DNA of 64,000 nucleotides from the NCBI RefSeq assembly GCF_017876315.1, contig NZ_JAGINU010000001.1, forward strand, positions 6,262,001 to 6,326,000, read 5' to 3'. Position 1 is the first letter of the stretch. Each line of letters opens with the position of its first letter. The notes beneath the pieces are model-generated. The model had not been told where the DNA came from. It saw only the letters and a list, made by a program, of their open reading frames with translations, and searched no databases. Position numbers and translations under genes: made by a program. Positions 30,974 through 38,467 of this stretch are shown piece after piece. The stretch comes from Pseudonocardia parietis (GTDB lineage Bacteria; Actinomycetota; Actinomycetes; Mycobacteriales; Pseudonocardiaceae).

Positions 30974-30980
30974 ATCGGCG

Positions 30981-31035
30981 ACCCTACGCCGGAGTGTCGG
31001 GTCTGCCAATACTTTTGTGTGGGGCAATCCCGACA
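30981..31035 (-). promoter_or_regulatory. leftward promoter of the XRE gene with two operators
   Basis: Minus strand: -35 TTGGCA (31009-31004), 17-bp spacer, -10 TAGGGT (30986-30981). Operator-like TGTCGGGTCTGCCAATA on the plus strand (30995-31011) overlaps the spacer and -35. The minus-strand TGTCGGGATTGCCCCACA (31035-31018) lies just upstream and matches the 32,611 site at 15/18. Confidence 0.75.
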
Positions 31036-31099
31036 GTGACGACCGTTGGGCAGCCTAAGCAGGCCGGTCACCGCTGTAACCGGGTGACTCGGGTGGAGG

Positions 31100-31122
31100 T
31101 GTCGGGTCTACCGACATACGCT
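31100..31122 (+). promoter_or_regulatory. promoter and palindromic operator of the repressor gene
   Basis: TGTCGGGTCTACCGACA (31100-31116) is a 17-bp site with perfect 6-bp arms. It abuts a -10-like TACGCT (31117-31122), filling the spacer position. The GTG of the repressor is 8 nt after the -10, so a leaderless, autoregulated transcript is likely. The -35 (TGGAGG) is weak. Confidence 0.65.
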
Positions 31123-31130
31123 TTGATTTC

Positions 31131-31634
31131 GTGAGCACCAGTGAGCACCAGGGCCCCGAGACCCGACCTCGTTGGTGGCCGTGGCTCAGCGAACAGATGA
31201 CCCAGCAGTGGGGCCGCGTGAACCGGAAACGCCTAGCCGAGACGGCAGGGTTCAACCGGTCCATCACCTACGACTGGGAGAAGGGCGCCGTCCCGAACCC
31301 CGGGATCGTGGTCGCCGTCGCCGACGCCCTCAAAGTCAACCGGGTCGAGGCGCTCGTCGCCGCGGACCTGTTGAACGCCGACGAGTTCCGCACCTACTTC
31401 TCCACCGGCGCCGAGCGGGACCTCAGCGATGAGGCCCTCGCCGCGGAAGTGCTACGCCGCATGAAGAGCGCCGGCCGCGGCGGCACCCCCGACCCGGAGC
31501 CGGACGCCTCGGACCTCGACTCGTACGAGCAGGCGCCGCGGCACCGGACCGGGGAGCCGGTCGACACGGGCCGCGTCCGACGGCGGCACGACGAGTCGTC
31601 CACGTCGCCTGGCGGGCAGGGCTCGGCCGACTAG
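31131..31634 (+). CDS. XRE-type repressor, likely phage immunity repressor
   Basis: 167 aa from GTG 31131. N-terminal HTH: RVNRKRLAETAGFNRSITYD with WEKGAVPNPG and VVAVADALKVN (about residues 29-69). The C-terminal half is polar and acidic, without a LexA-type peptidase signature, so induction by RecA cleavage is not indicated. Divergent to the XRE gene; the best candidate for the protein that reads the dispersed TGTCGGGT sites. Confidence 0.75.
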   Translation: MSTSEHQGPETRPRWWPWLSEQMTQQWGRVNRKRLAETAGFNRSITYDWEKGAVPNPGIVVAVADALKVNRVEALVAADLLNADEFRTYFSTGAERDLSDEALAAEVLRRMKSAGRGGTPDPEPDASDLDSYEQAPRHRTGEPVDTGRVRRRHDESSTSPGGQGSAD

Positions 31635-31885
31635 TTGGGGAGCATCAGGCGGGCGCCGGTCGCGTACAGCTCGGCGGCCTCGCCGAGCGTCACCCCGGGG
31701 CCGGTGAGCGCTTCGTCGCGGCGGTACTCGCGTCCGTCGGGGTGGACGCCGCAGAACCGGAGTACGCCGACCCAGCCGTCGAGTGTTTCGCCGGGGGCGA
31801 GGACGCCGTGGCGTTCGAGGACGGGGAGCAGGTCCGCGTGAAGGCAGGCGTAGTCGATATGGCCGGCACGGTGCGGGGCCGTCAT
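31631..31885 (-). CDS. 84-aa hypothetical protein
   Basis: ATG 31885, convergent with the repressor (4-nt overlap of stops). Sequence (HIDYACLHADLLPVLERHGV; LRFCGVHPDGREYRRDE) shows no recognised family. Position next to the repressor suggests an accessory lysogeny or exclusion gene, purely by location. Confidence 0.5.
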   Translation of the reverse strand: MTAPHRAGHIDYACLHADLLPVLERHGVLAPGETLDGWVGVLRFCGVHPDGREYRRDEALTGPGVTLGEAAELYATGARLMLPN

Positions 31886-32311
31886 GGGGTCACCGTGCGC
31901 GAGATACCAGCAGTGACGCTGCGATGCTCGTGCTGTTCCTGCTGGCCCATTCGGCGTACTCCCACCGGGTAAGGTTGATCGTATTGGGTTTGCGCTGGGG
32001 AGGCCCCGTCACCCTAGTCGCGTGACCGCCCCGTTGCGCTACGTGCTCTCGGGTGGCGATGTGGTCACGCTCAGGTCTCGATGATCACCACTGTGTCGGT
32101 GCTGTTCACCCGAATGATGTGTAACTCCGGCGGCAGGCTGGTCGATTGGGGCGCGCCCCTACGAGGGTGGCCTTTCACCCATTCAGCCGCCGACTAGATG
32201 ACTGGGGGCTAACTATCGGTTCTGCGTCGAACGGGTGGCGCCAACCAGACAGCCCGGACGAACGGCGCAGAAGTGCGCACCTGCCCAGCCGTACGGGTGA
32301 CCGAGGGTTAC
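31886..32311. other. non-coding gap between repressor region and excisionase gene
   Basis: About 425 bp with no convincing reading frame: candidate frames lack ribosome sites and protein-like composition. The only structure noticed is a GGGGCGCGCCCC palindrome at 32148-32159. It may hold unrecognised regulatory or attachment-related sequence. Confidence 0.4.
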
Positions 32312-32593
32312 TCAGTCCCCGCTCGGGACCGGCGCGTCGTGGCTGGCTTCGAGCTGCCGGATCACGCGGTACGAGATGCGGTAGCGGTCCCCCGCCCCGC
32401 CGCGCGCGCCCGGGTTCAGGTTCAGCACCGGCAGCCGCCCGGAGCGGATCAGCCGGTACACGGTGCGGACGGAGACGTCCCACAGGGTGGCGACCTCGCG
32501 CGGGGTGAGCATGGTGCGAGGGACACCGTTGATGACGATGCTGTCCCCGTCCGTGCCGCTGTCGCGGCGGATGTGATCTGTCGGTGCGGCCAT
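32312..32593 (-). CDS. MerR-fold excisionase-like DNA-binding protein
   Basis: 93 aa from ATG 32593; a TTG two codons upstream is less likely. HTH_17-type motif LTPREVATLWDVSVRTVYRL with IRSGRLPVLN (about residues 31-60), the excisionase family pattern. A -10 TATCGT ends 6 nt before the ATG, so leaderless. About 170 bp from the tRNA remnant, the usual place for xis. No integrase accompanies it in this window. Confidence 0.75.
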   Translation of the reverse strand: MAAPTDHIRRDSGTDGDSIVINGVPRTMLTPREVATLWDVSVRTVYRLIRSGRLPVLNLNPGARGGAGDRYRISYRVIRQLEASHDAPVPSGD

Positions 32594-32599
32594 ACACAA

Positions 32600-32629
32600 A
32601 CGATAGAAGGTGTCGGGTTAACCCCACAA
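32600..32629 (-). promoter_or_regulatory. excisionase promoter overlapped by the best-conserved operator
   Basis: Minus strand: -35 TTGTGG (32629-32624), 18-bp spacer, -10 TATCGT (32605-32600). Plus-strand TGTCGGGTTAACCCCACA (32611-32628) is near-palindromic (TGT-GGGTTAACCC-ACA) and covers spacer and -35. Repressor binding would keep excision off during lysogeny. Confidence 0.75.
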
Positions 32630-32689
32630 CCCTCAAACGGCCGTACTCAGAAGTAACCCAGGTGAATCCCCACGCGCTACGGTGCACGC

Positions 32690-32747
32690 CCACGCACGCC
32701 CAAGCAGTGTCTTCGCAGGTGGTGGCACTACCACGCACGCCCGAGCA
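32690..32747. repeat. 17-bp direct repeats beside the attachment site (possible integrase arm sites)
   Basis: CCACGCACGCCCAAGCA (32690-32706) and CCACGCACGCCCGAGCA (32731-32747), 16/17 identical, 41 bp apart and 14-70 bp from the tRNA remnant. Arm-type sites of tyrosine integrases have this arrangement. Integrase binding is inferred. Confidence 0.5.
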
Positions 32748-32760
32748 CGGTTACCTAGTA

Positions 32761-32800
32761 CTGCCGAGGTCGCAGGTTCGAGTCCTGCCGGGGGCACCCA
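32761..32800 (+). other. 3' fragment of a tRNA gene: element attachment site
   Basis: A complete T arm (GCAGG, loop TTCGAGT, CCTGC; 32772-32788) is followed by a 7-nt acceptor strand CGGGGGC and discriminator A. No matching 5' acceptor, D arm or anticodon arm lies upstream. This is the typical scar left where an element integrates into a tRNA 3' end; the functional tRNA should be at the other end. The isotype cannot be told from the fragment. Confidence 0.8.
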
Positions 32801-32933
32801 TCCGAGGTCGGTACCTCGGGTCTGCTGGTGGCGGCCGTGACGGGCCGGTCCGCGGCGTGTCGACACGCGTCTCGCATCCAGCGCAGCCGGCGGTCACAGA
32901 CCTCCCTGCCGTGTCCAGATTATGACAATGACG

Positions 32934-32952
32934 GGGGCTTGCCACAAGACCC
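32934..32952 (+). promoter_or_regulatory. rifamycin-associated element (RAE)
   Basis: GGGGCTTGCCACAAGACCC matches the published RAE consensus (GGGGCTTGCGGCAAGGCCC, recalled) at 16/19 and is a near-perfect inverted repeat. RAEs lie upstream of rifamycin-inducible resistance genes in actinomycetes; this one is 72 bp before the phosphotransferase ATG. A TATGAC -10-like hexamer overlaps its left edge. Confidence 0.8.
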
Positions 32953-33024
32953 CCCGCGGGACCGAAGATCTTCGCACTCACCTGGGTCGTTCAGGGCGAG
33001 AACCGGTGTACACGGGGGTGGCGA

Positions 33025-35691
33025 ATGGTTGAGACCTGCAGCAGCGTGGCGATGTCCGGCTGTTACGTGCTGGACTTCCGGGACGTCGACCGGACGCAGA
33101 TCGCGCTCGTCGGGGGCAAGGGCGCGAACCTGGGCGAGCTCGCGCGGATCGACGGCATCCACGTGCCGGCCGGCTACTGCGTGACGACGCAGGCGTTCCA
33201 GCGGGTCATCGCGGAGGCACCGTCGTTCGACGATCGGCTCGACCGGCTGTCGCGCCTGGACCCGGACGACCGGGACGCGATCCGCGCGCTGAGCGCGGAG
33301 ATCCGCGGGAGCGTCGAGGGGCTCCTCGTGCCCGACGACGTGGCGGCGGCGATCACGGCCCCGCTCGCAGGCCTGGGCGAGGCGGCCGCCTGTGCCGTCC
33401 GGTCCAGCGCGACGGCGGAGGACCTGCCGACCGCCTCCTTCGCGGGCCAGCACGACTCCTACCTGAACGTCGTGGGGCCTGCGGCCGTCCTCGAGCACGT
33501 CCGGCGGTGCTGGGCCTCGCTCTTCACCGAGCGAGCCGTGTACTACCGCCTGCGGAACGGCATCGACCATCGCGCGGTCCGGATGGCCGTGGTGGTGCAG
33601 CAGATGGTGTCGCCGGACGCCGGCGGCGTCCTGTTCACGGCCGATCCCGTCACCTCCGACCGGAAGGTCACCTACGTGGAGGCCGGTCTCGGCCTGGGCG
33701 AGGCCCTGGTCACCGGTCTGGTGAACGCGGACGCCTACACGGTGCGCGACGACGAGGTCGTCGCCACGGCGGTCGCCACCAAGCAGGTCGCCGTCCACGC
33801 CGTGGCGGGCGGCGGGACGGGAGAACAGCCGGTCGAGCCCGGGCTACAGGAGCAACCGGCGCTGACGGACGCGCAGGTGCTGCGGCTCGCGGAGCTCGGC
33901 AGGCGGATCGAAGTGCACTTCGGCAGGCCGCAGGACATCGAATGGTGTCTGGCCGACGACGGCTTCCGGATCGTCCAGAGCCGGCCGATCACCACGCTGT
34001 TCCCCGTCCCACCGACCGACGACGGCGAGAACCACGTCTACGTCTCCGTCGGCCATCAGCAGATGATGACCGATGCGATGAAGCCCCTGGGCCTGTCCTT
34101 CTGGCAGATGACGACGCCCCGCCCCATGTCGGAGGCCGGTGGGAGGCTGTTCGTCGACGTCACCGAGCGCCTGGCCTCGCCGACGACCCGCGAGGGACTC
34201 CTGGAGGTCCTGGGGAGGGCCGACCCGCTGATCGAGGACGCGCTGCGGACCGTCCTCGACCACGCCGGCTTCATCCCGACGCGGCCCGACAGCGCTCCCG
34301 GTGGGCCGGCACCCGATCCTGCGTCCGCCCCGGTGGAATCCGATCCGCTCGAGGCCGATCCGGCCGTCGTCGCCGAGCTGGTCGAGCGCGGCCAGGCGTC
34401 GAACGCCGCCGCGGCGCGCGAGATCCGGGTGCTGTCCGGGCCGGCACTGCTCGACTTCATCCGGACCGACATCGAGGAGCTGCGGCGGTTCCTGTTCGAT
34501 CCGCGGAGCCACCAGGTGTTCACGGCGGCGATGGACGCGTCGTGGTGGCTCAACGAGCGGCTGCAGGAGTGGCTGGGCGAGAAGAACGTGGCCGACACGC
34601 TCACGCTGTCCGTCCCCGACAACGTCACCTCGGAGATGGGACTGGCACTCCTGGACGTTGCGGACGTGATCCGCCCGCACCGGGACGTGGTGGCCTTCCT
34701 CGAGGACGTCGAGGGCGACGACTTCCTGGACGAGCTGGACGACCTGGCGGGCGGCCGGGAGGCCCGGGAGGCGATCCGGGCCTTCCTCGACACGTACGGC
34801 ATGCGCTGCGTCGGCGAGATCGACATCACGAGGCTGCGGTGGAGCGAGCGTCCCGGCACGCTCCTGCCCGTGATCCTCGGCAACGTCCGCAACGCCGGGC
34901 CGGGCGCCGGCAGGCAACGCTTCGAACAAGGCCTGCGAGCGGCGCGGGCGAAGGAGCAGGAGGTCCTGGAGCGGTTGCGGGCCCTGCCGGACGGCGGGAC
35001 CAGGGCCGACGAGACCAAGCGGATGATCGACCGGGTCCGGACCTTCATCGGGTACCGGGAGTACCCGAAGTACTTCATGGTCGGCCGGTACTTCGTGTAC
35101 AAGCAGGCGCTGCTCACCGAGGCCGAGCGCCTGGTGCGGGACGGGCTGCTCCGTACCCGGGACGACATCTTCTTCCACACGTTCGACGAGCTCCACGACC
35201 TCGTACGCACGCGCCGGGCGGACGACCGGCTCGTTCGCCGGCGCGAGGGGCAGTTCAGGGAGTACCAGGCGCTCACCCCGCCACGGGTGCTCACCTCCGA
35301 CGGAGAGTCCGTGGCCGGGGCGTACCGGCGCGAGGACGTGCCCGGCGACGCGCTGGCCGGCCTCCCGGTGTCCACCGGGACCGTCGAGGGTCGTGCCCGC
35401 GTCATCACGGACATGGCCCGGGTCGATCTCGAAGCGGGCGACATCCTGGTGACGACCCACACCGACCCCGGCTGGTCGCCCGTGTTCGTCACGATCACCG
35501 GCCTGGTGACCGAGGTGGGCGGCCTGATGACCCATGGCGCGGTGATCGCCCGGGAGTACGGGCTACCGGCCGTCGTGGGGGTGGAGGACGCCACCCGGCT
35601 GATCCGGGACGGGCAGCGGATCCGCGTGGACGGGACGAACGGGTACGTCGAGTTCCTGGAGGGCGAGCGCGGCGGCGACGCTCTCGCGTAG
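33025..35691 (+). CDS. rph: rifampin phosphotransferase
   Basis: 888 aa. Inactivates rifamycins by transferring the beta-phosphate of ATP to the C21 hydroxyl. N-terminal ATP-binding domain: VGGKGANLGELARIDGI, VRSSATAEDLPTASFAG, QDIEWCL and QSRPITTLFP (to about residue 330). A central RIF-binding helical domain (about 340-770) starts HVYVSVGHQQMMTD and contains TSEMGLALLDVADVIRP. The C-terminal swivelling domain has the catalytic His in GLVTEVGGLMTHGAVIAREY. Block-by-block agreement with known Rph enzymes is very strong. ATG 33052 is an alternative start. The upstream RAE predicts rifamycin induction. Confidence 0.96.
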   Translation: MVETCSSVAMSGCYVLDFRDVDRTQIALVGGKGANLGELARIDGIHVPAGYCVTTQAFQRVIAEAPSFDDRLDRLSRLDPDDRDAIRALSAEIRGSVEGLLVPDDVAAAITAPLAGLGEAAACAVRSSATAEDLPTASFAGQHDSYLNVVGPAAVLEHVRRCWASLFTERAVYYRLRNGIDHRAVRMAVVVQQMVSPDAGGVLFTADPVTSDRKVTYVEAGLGLGEALVTGLVNADAYTVRDDEVVATAVATKQVAVHAVAGGGTGEQPVEPGLQEQPALTDAQVLRLAELGRRIEVHFGRPQDIEWCLADDGFRIVQSRPITTLFPVPPTDDGENHVYVSVGHQQMMTDAMKPLGLSFWQMTTPRPMSEAGGRLFVDVTERLASPTTREGLLEVLGRADPLIEDALRTVLDHAGFIPTRPDSAPGGPAPDPASAPVESDPLEADPAVVAELVERGQASNAAAAREIRVLSGPALLDFIRTDIEELRRFLFDPRSHQVFTAAMDASWWLNERLQEWLGEKNVADTLTLSVPDNVTSEMGLALLDVADVIRPHRDVVAFLEDVEGDDFLDELDDLAGGREAREAIRAFLDTYGMRCVGEIDITRLRWSERPGTLLPVILGNVRNAGPGAGRQRFEQGLRAARAKEQEVLERLRALPDGGTRADETKRMIDRVRTFIGYREYPKYFMVGRYFVYKQALLTEAERLVRDGLLRTRDDIFFHTFDELHDLVRTRRADDRLVRRREGQFREYQALTPPRVLTSDGESVAGAYRREDVPGDALAGLPVSTGTVEGRARVITDMARVDLEAGDILVTTHTDPGWSPVFVTITGLVTEVGGLMTHGAVIAREYGLPAVVGVEDATRLIRDGQRIRVDGTNGYVEFLEGERGGDALA

Positions 35692-35862
35692 CTCCCGGCG
35701 CAGGGCCGCCTGCTCCTCCCGCTCGGTGCGCACCTCGATGACCCGCAGGCCGTCCGGGGGCTCCCGGAGGGCGTCGGCGAACGCGCCGGGCTCGGTGACC
35801 TCGACGTGCCTCGCCCATGTCGCCGTGGATGCCCGGCGACGACCCGGGTCACGGCAGCTCAC
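35680..35862 (-). pseudogene. remnant of a MenD-like thiamine-diphosphate enzyme C-terminus
   Basis: A frame beginning GTGA on the methyltransferase stop encodes about 55 residues (HVEVTEPGAFADALREPPDG; VIEVRTEREEQAALRRELRE) resembling the last helix-strand-helix of MenD. It then runs antisense into rph without a natural end. The rest of the gene is absent. Probably a deletion scar; MenD acts on isochorismate, the precursor of aryl siderophores too. Similarity judged by eye. Confidence 0.4.
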
Positions 35863-36878
35863 CCGCCGGGGGTTCCGGCGAGCACGGAGAACCCGAGCGG
35901 CAGCGCGACGGCGGGGGCCGCGGCGAAACCGGCCGCCTCCAGCATCGCCACGTACTCCTGCTCGGCGCGTTCCCGGCCCTGGGTCATCACGAGCATGTGC
36001 AGGTCGAACAGCAGCGGCAGCAGGTCCTCGGGGCCGTCCGGGGCGCCGGCGCGGATCATCCGCTCGACGACGAGCACCCGCCCGCCCGCGTCGCCCGCGG
36101 CCGCCCGCACCGTGTCGAGCAGCGCCCGGCAGCGGTCGTCGGACCAGTTGTGCAGCACCCGGGAGAGCAGGTAGGCGTCAGCGCCGCGCGGGATCGCCCC
36201 GGGCTCGAAGATGTCGCCGCCCACCACGCGCACCCGGTCGGCGACGCCCGCGTCCCGCAGCGCCGCCCGGGCCTGCGGCACCACATCGGGCCGGTCCAGG
36301 AGGATCCCCTGGAACTGGGGGCAGGCGGTGAGCAGCGCGGCCAGCACGCTGCCGTCGCCGCCACCGATGTCGACCACGCACCGGGCGGCCGTCAGGTCGA
36401 CGGCGGCCGGCAACCGATCGCCGAACCGGCTGCCCGCGGCCATCGCGGCGGTGTAGCGCGCCGCCCGTTCCTGTACGTCGGCGAGGTAGTCGAAGACCGG
36501 TCTGCCGTGCGCGGCCACGAACGGCGGGCCGCCCGAGCGCAGCCCGTCCTCGAGCGAGGCCCAGGCGGCGCGCACGTAGTCCTCCTCGTAGAACTCGGCG
36601 AGCAGCCGGACCGACCGCGGATGGTCGCTCGCCAGCGGGGCGCCGTCGTCGGTGAGGGTGTAGGTCCCCGGCTCCGCTCCGGTACGGAGCAGCCCGAGCC
36701 CGGCGAGCAGCCGGAGCAGCCGTTGCAGGCCCGGTTCGTGCAGGTCCAGCCGGGTCGCGAGGTCGGCGGCCGAGACCGGTGCCCCGGCCAGCTCGTCGAT
36801 CACCCCGAGCCGCACGGCCGCGGTGACCGCCCGCGCGGCCCACGGTGCGGTGAGCAGTGCCAGCGCGGTGGTGCTCAT
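35859..36878 (-). CDS. SAM-dependent O-methyltransferase (COMT-like family)
   Basis: 339 aa, ATG 36878 overlapping the adenylation-enzyme remnant stop (ATGA). N-terminal winged-helix dimerisation domain (about 10-90; VSAADLATRLDLHEPGLQRL). Rossmann domain with SAM motif CVVDIGGGDGS (about 167-177), GGDIFEPG, and the catalytic-loop motif LLSRVLHNWSDDRC (about 238-251). Family members methylate hydroxyls of small molecules and polyketides. Coupled to siderophore-gene remnants, so it may have tailored that product. Confidence 0.88.
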   Translation of the reverse strand: MSTTALALLTAPWAARAVTAAVRLGVIDELAGAPVSAADLATRLDLHEPGLQRLLRLLAGLGLLRTGAEPGTYTLTDDGAPLASDHPRSVRLLAEFYEEDYVRAAWASLEDGLRSGGPPFVAAHGRPVFDYLADVQERAARYTAAMAAGSRFGDRLPAAVDLTAARCVVDIGGGDGSVLAALLTACPQFQGILLDRPDVVPQARAALRDAGVADRVRVVGGDIFEPGAIPRGADAYLLSRVLHNWSDDRCRALLDTVRAAAGDAGGRVLVVERMIRAGAPDGPEDLLPLLFDLHMLVMTQGRERAEQEYVAMLEAAGFAAAPAVALPLGFSVLAGTPGG

Positions 36879-37105
36879 CGGACCACCGCGCCCGTGACGA
36901 GCCGCTCCACGAGCAGCTTCTTGCTGATCTTCCCGAGAGCGGTGACCGGGAACTCCGGCACGATCTCGAGCAGGTCGGGGAGCTCGTAGGCGGCGAGCCC
37001 GCGCCCGGTGAGGAACTCGCCCACGGAGATGGGGCGTCGCCGGCTGAGTACCCGCATCTGCTCAGGGTCGTCGTCGCGGGCCAATCCCACCAGATCCTCC
37101 GCCAT
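36875..37105 (-). pseudogene. C-terminal remnant of an aryl-AMP ligase (DhbE/EntE-like)
   Basis: About 75 residues matching the end of 2,3-dihydroxybenzoate-AMP ligases: RPISVGEFLTGRGLAAYELP, then EIVPEFPVTALGKISKKLL, which includes the conserved catalytic lysine (GKISKK). The main ATP-binding domain is missing. Fused by deletion next to a condensation/cyclisation fragment. Confidence 0.75.
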
Positions 37106-37109
37106 TCCC

Positions 37110-37300
37110 GGGACGAGCCTGTCCGGTCTGCGAGACCATCCAGGCCGGCTCGCCGAACGTCGCCCGGAAGTCGTCGCCCCCGAGTTCCCCACCGAGCGCG
37201 CTCGCGAACACCACGGGCGCGCTCGCCGGCCGGCCGTCGCCGGCCCCGGGGAGGTCGCGCGACACCAAGCCGGTGAAGTCGGCGACCGGTCAGAGCGTGA
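37110..37300 (-). pseudogene. remnant of an NRPS condensation/cyclisation domain
   Basis: In a different frame from its neighbours, residues PVVFASALGGELGGDDF and FGEPAWMVSQT match the late motif of Cy/C domains (PVVFTS...; ISQTPQ). The preceding ADFTGLVSRD is also typical. The fragment breaks off directly after VSQT and is frameshifted from the upstream carrier domain. Confidence 0.65.
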
Positions 37301-37664
37301 CGCCCAGAACCTCGCCGGCACCCGCGTCGAGCCTGCGGTGGGACAGCGCAGGCGCGCAGGCGCGCGGACTCCGCGCGCTCCGTCCCGGCGGGTACACCGG
37401 TCGCGGTGTCGGAGCCTCGGCGAGCGCGACGAGGTCCACGGCGGCACCCCGGCGCCGCCACGCGCTCCGCAGCGTCATGAGCCGCAACGAGTCCAGACCG
37501 AGCGAGAAGAGATCGTCGTCCGGTCCGATCTCACCCTCCGCCACGCCCAGGGAAAGGGCGATCTCAGCGCAGAGAAGGTGAAATCCCGGCACGTCCTGGA
37601 AAGCAGCGTGACCCGATGTACGAGCCGGTCCAGAACTGTTACTCCCGACGATTTCCGCGGACAT
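37290..37664 (-). pseudogene. aryl carrier domain at the start of a broken siderophore NRPS
   Basis: From ATG 37664. Residues FHLLCAEIALSLGVAEGEIG and DDLFSLGLDSLRLM form an aryl/peptidyl carrier domain with the phosphopantetheine serine in LGLDSL. The frame ends in a stop soon after a linker, then condensation-like sequence continues in another frame. Layout (carrier, Cy, ...) matches PchE/MbtB/HMWP2-type loading modules. The carrier itself looks intact. Confidence 0.7.
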
Positions 37665-37683
37665 CGACCATCCTTCCGAGAAG

Positions 37684-37702
37684 TTAGGCAAAGCTAACCG
37701 AC
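37684..37702. promoter_or_regulatory. IdeR/DmdR-type iron box
   Basis: TTAGGCAAAGCTAACCGAC matches the iron-box consensus TTAGGTTAGGCTAACCTAA at 14/19, with both core half-sites (TTAGG and GCTAACC) intact. It lies 20 bp upstream of the carrier-domain ATG and about 200 bp before the divergent ECF operon. Predicts iron-repressed expression. Confidence 0.75.
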
Positions 37703-37900
37703 CTTAACCGTACGTGTCGAAGTTGACTACCCTCTGTTTCGTTGTTGAGTGAAGCATGTCCTGTTCGAGAGATCCGGGCGGTTTGCGCTAGGCCATACAG
37801 GTCGCTTTACATCGATCGACGAAGCCAGGGTTGACTTACTCGTCAGACGTCGACACGCTTCCGTCCGTCGTCGCCGATCCCTTTCCCGTGGGAGTCCTCT

Positions 37901-38467
37901 GTGTCCCGGAATTCCTCGAGCACCCGCATTGTCATGACCTGCGGCGCGCTCGGCGTCGCACTCGGAATCGTTCTGGTTCCGGCGAATCTGTTGACCGTGG
38001 CATTCATGACGGCCGCGCCGCTGCTGGTTCTCGCGCTGATGGGCGCCTGGTTGCTCCCGCCGTTCACCGCGCTCGCACTGCTCCGCCGTCCCGGCGTCGG
38101 CCTGCTCACGAGCGTGATCGCCGGCCTGGTCACCGTGCCGCTCACCCCGTTCGGCTGGATGGGCCTGTTCCAGGGGGTGCTGTGGGGGGTGCTCTGCGAG
38201 ATCCCGTTCGCCCTCACCCGCTACCGCAGGTGGCCGACCGCGCTGTTCCTCGGCACCGGCCTCGTGATCGCGGTGATCGGGCTGCTCCCGACCTACACGA
38301 CCTACGGGCTCGACCAGATGTCGCCACTGGCCCTCACCCTCGCCGTCGGGCTGACGCTCGGGAGCTGCGTCCTCGCGGCGTACCTGTCGGTGCTGATCGC
38401 GCGGGCACTCGGCCGGACCGGTATCGCACCGGCGCCGCGCGTGCGCGCGACCGACGCCCCCGCTTGA
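37901..38467 (+). CDS. ECF transporter substrate-specificity (S) component
   Basis: 188 aa, GTG 37901 with GGGAG upstream. Six hydrophobic helices spread over the length; the pattern (LLVLALMGAWLLPPFTALAL; GLLTSVIAGLVTVPLTPFGW; GVLWGVLCEIPFAL) fits the YkoE/MptD-type S-component family. Genes for the ATPase and T component follow with overlapping stops and starts. The substrate is unknown; the neighbouring siderophore remnants and ABC pair suggest a metal chelate or its precursor. Confidence 0.8.
   Translation: MSRNSSSTRIVMTCGALGVALGIVLVPANLLTVAFMTAAPLLVLALMGAWLLPPFTALALLRRPGVGLLTSVIAGLVTVPLTPFGWMGLFQGVLWGVLCEIPFALTRYRRWPTALFLGTGLVIAVIGLLPTYTTYGLDQMSPLALTLAVGLTLGSCVLAAYLSVLIARALGRTGIAPAPRVRATDAPA

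Noticed and set aside
32175..32738. 187-codon minus-strand frame overlapping the excisionase-like gene
   Set aside because: A frame-shifted shadow of the MerR-fold gene, rich in Arg/His/Pro and crossing the operator and promoter.
32680..32800. A complete tRNA gene
   Set aside because: Only the T arm and 3' acceptor strand are present; no matching 5' acceptor, D arm or anticodon arm.
33507..35741. 744-codon plus-strand frame inside rph
   Set aside because: Out-of-frame shadow of the rifampin phosphotransferase, with Arg/Gly/Pro-rich composition.
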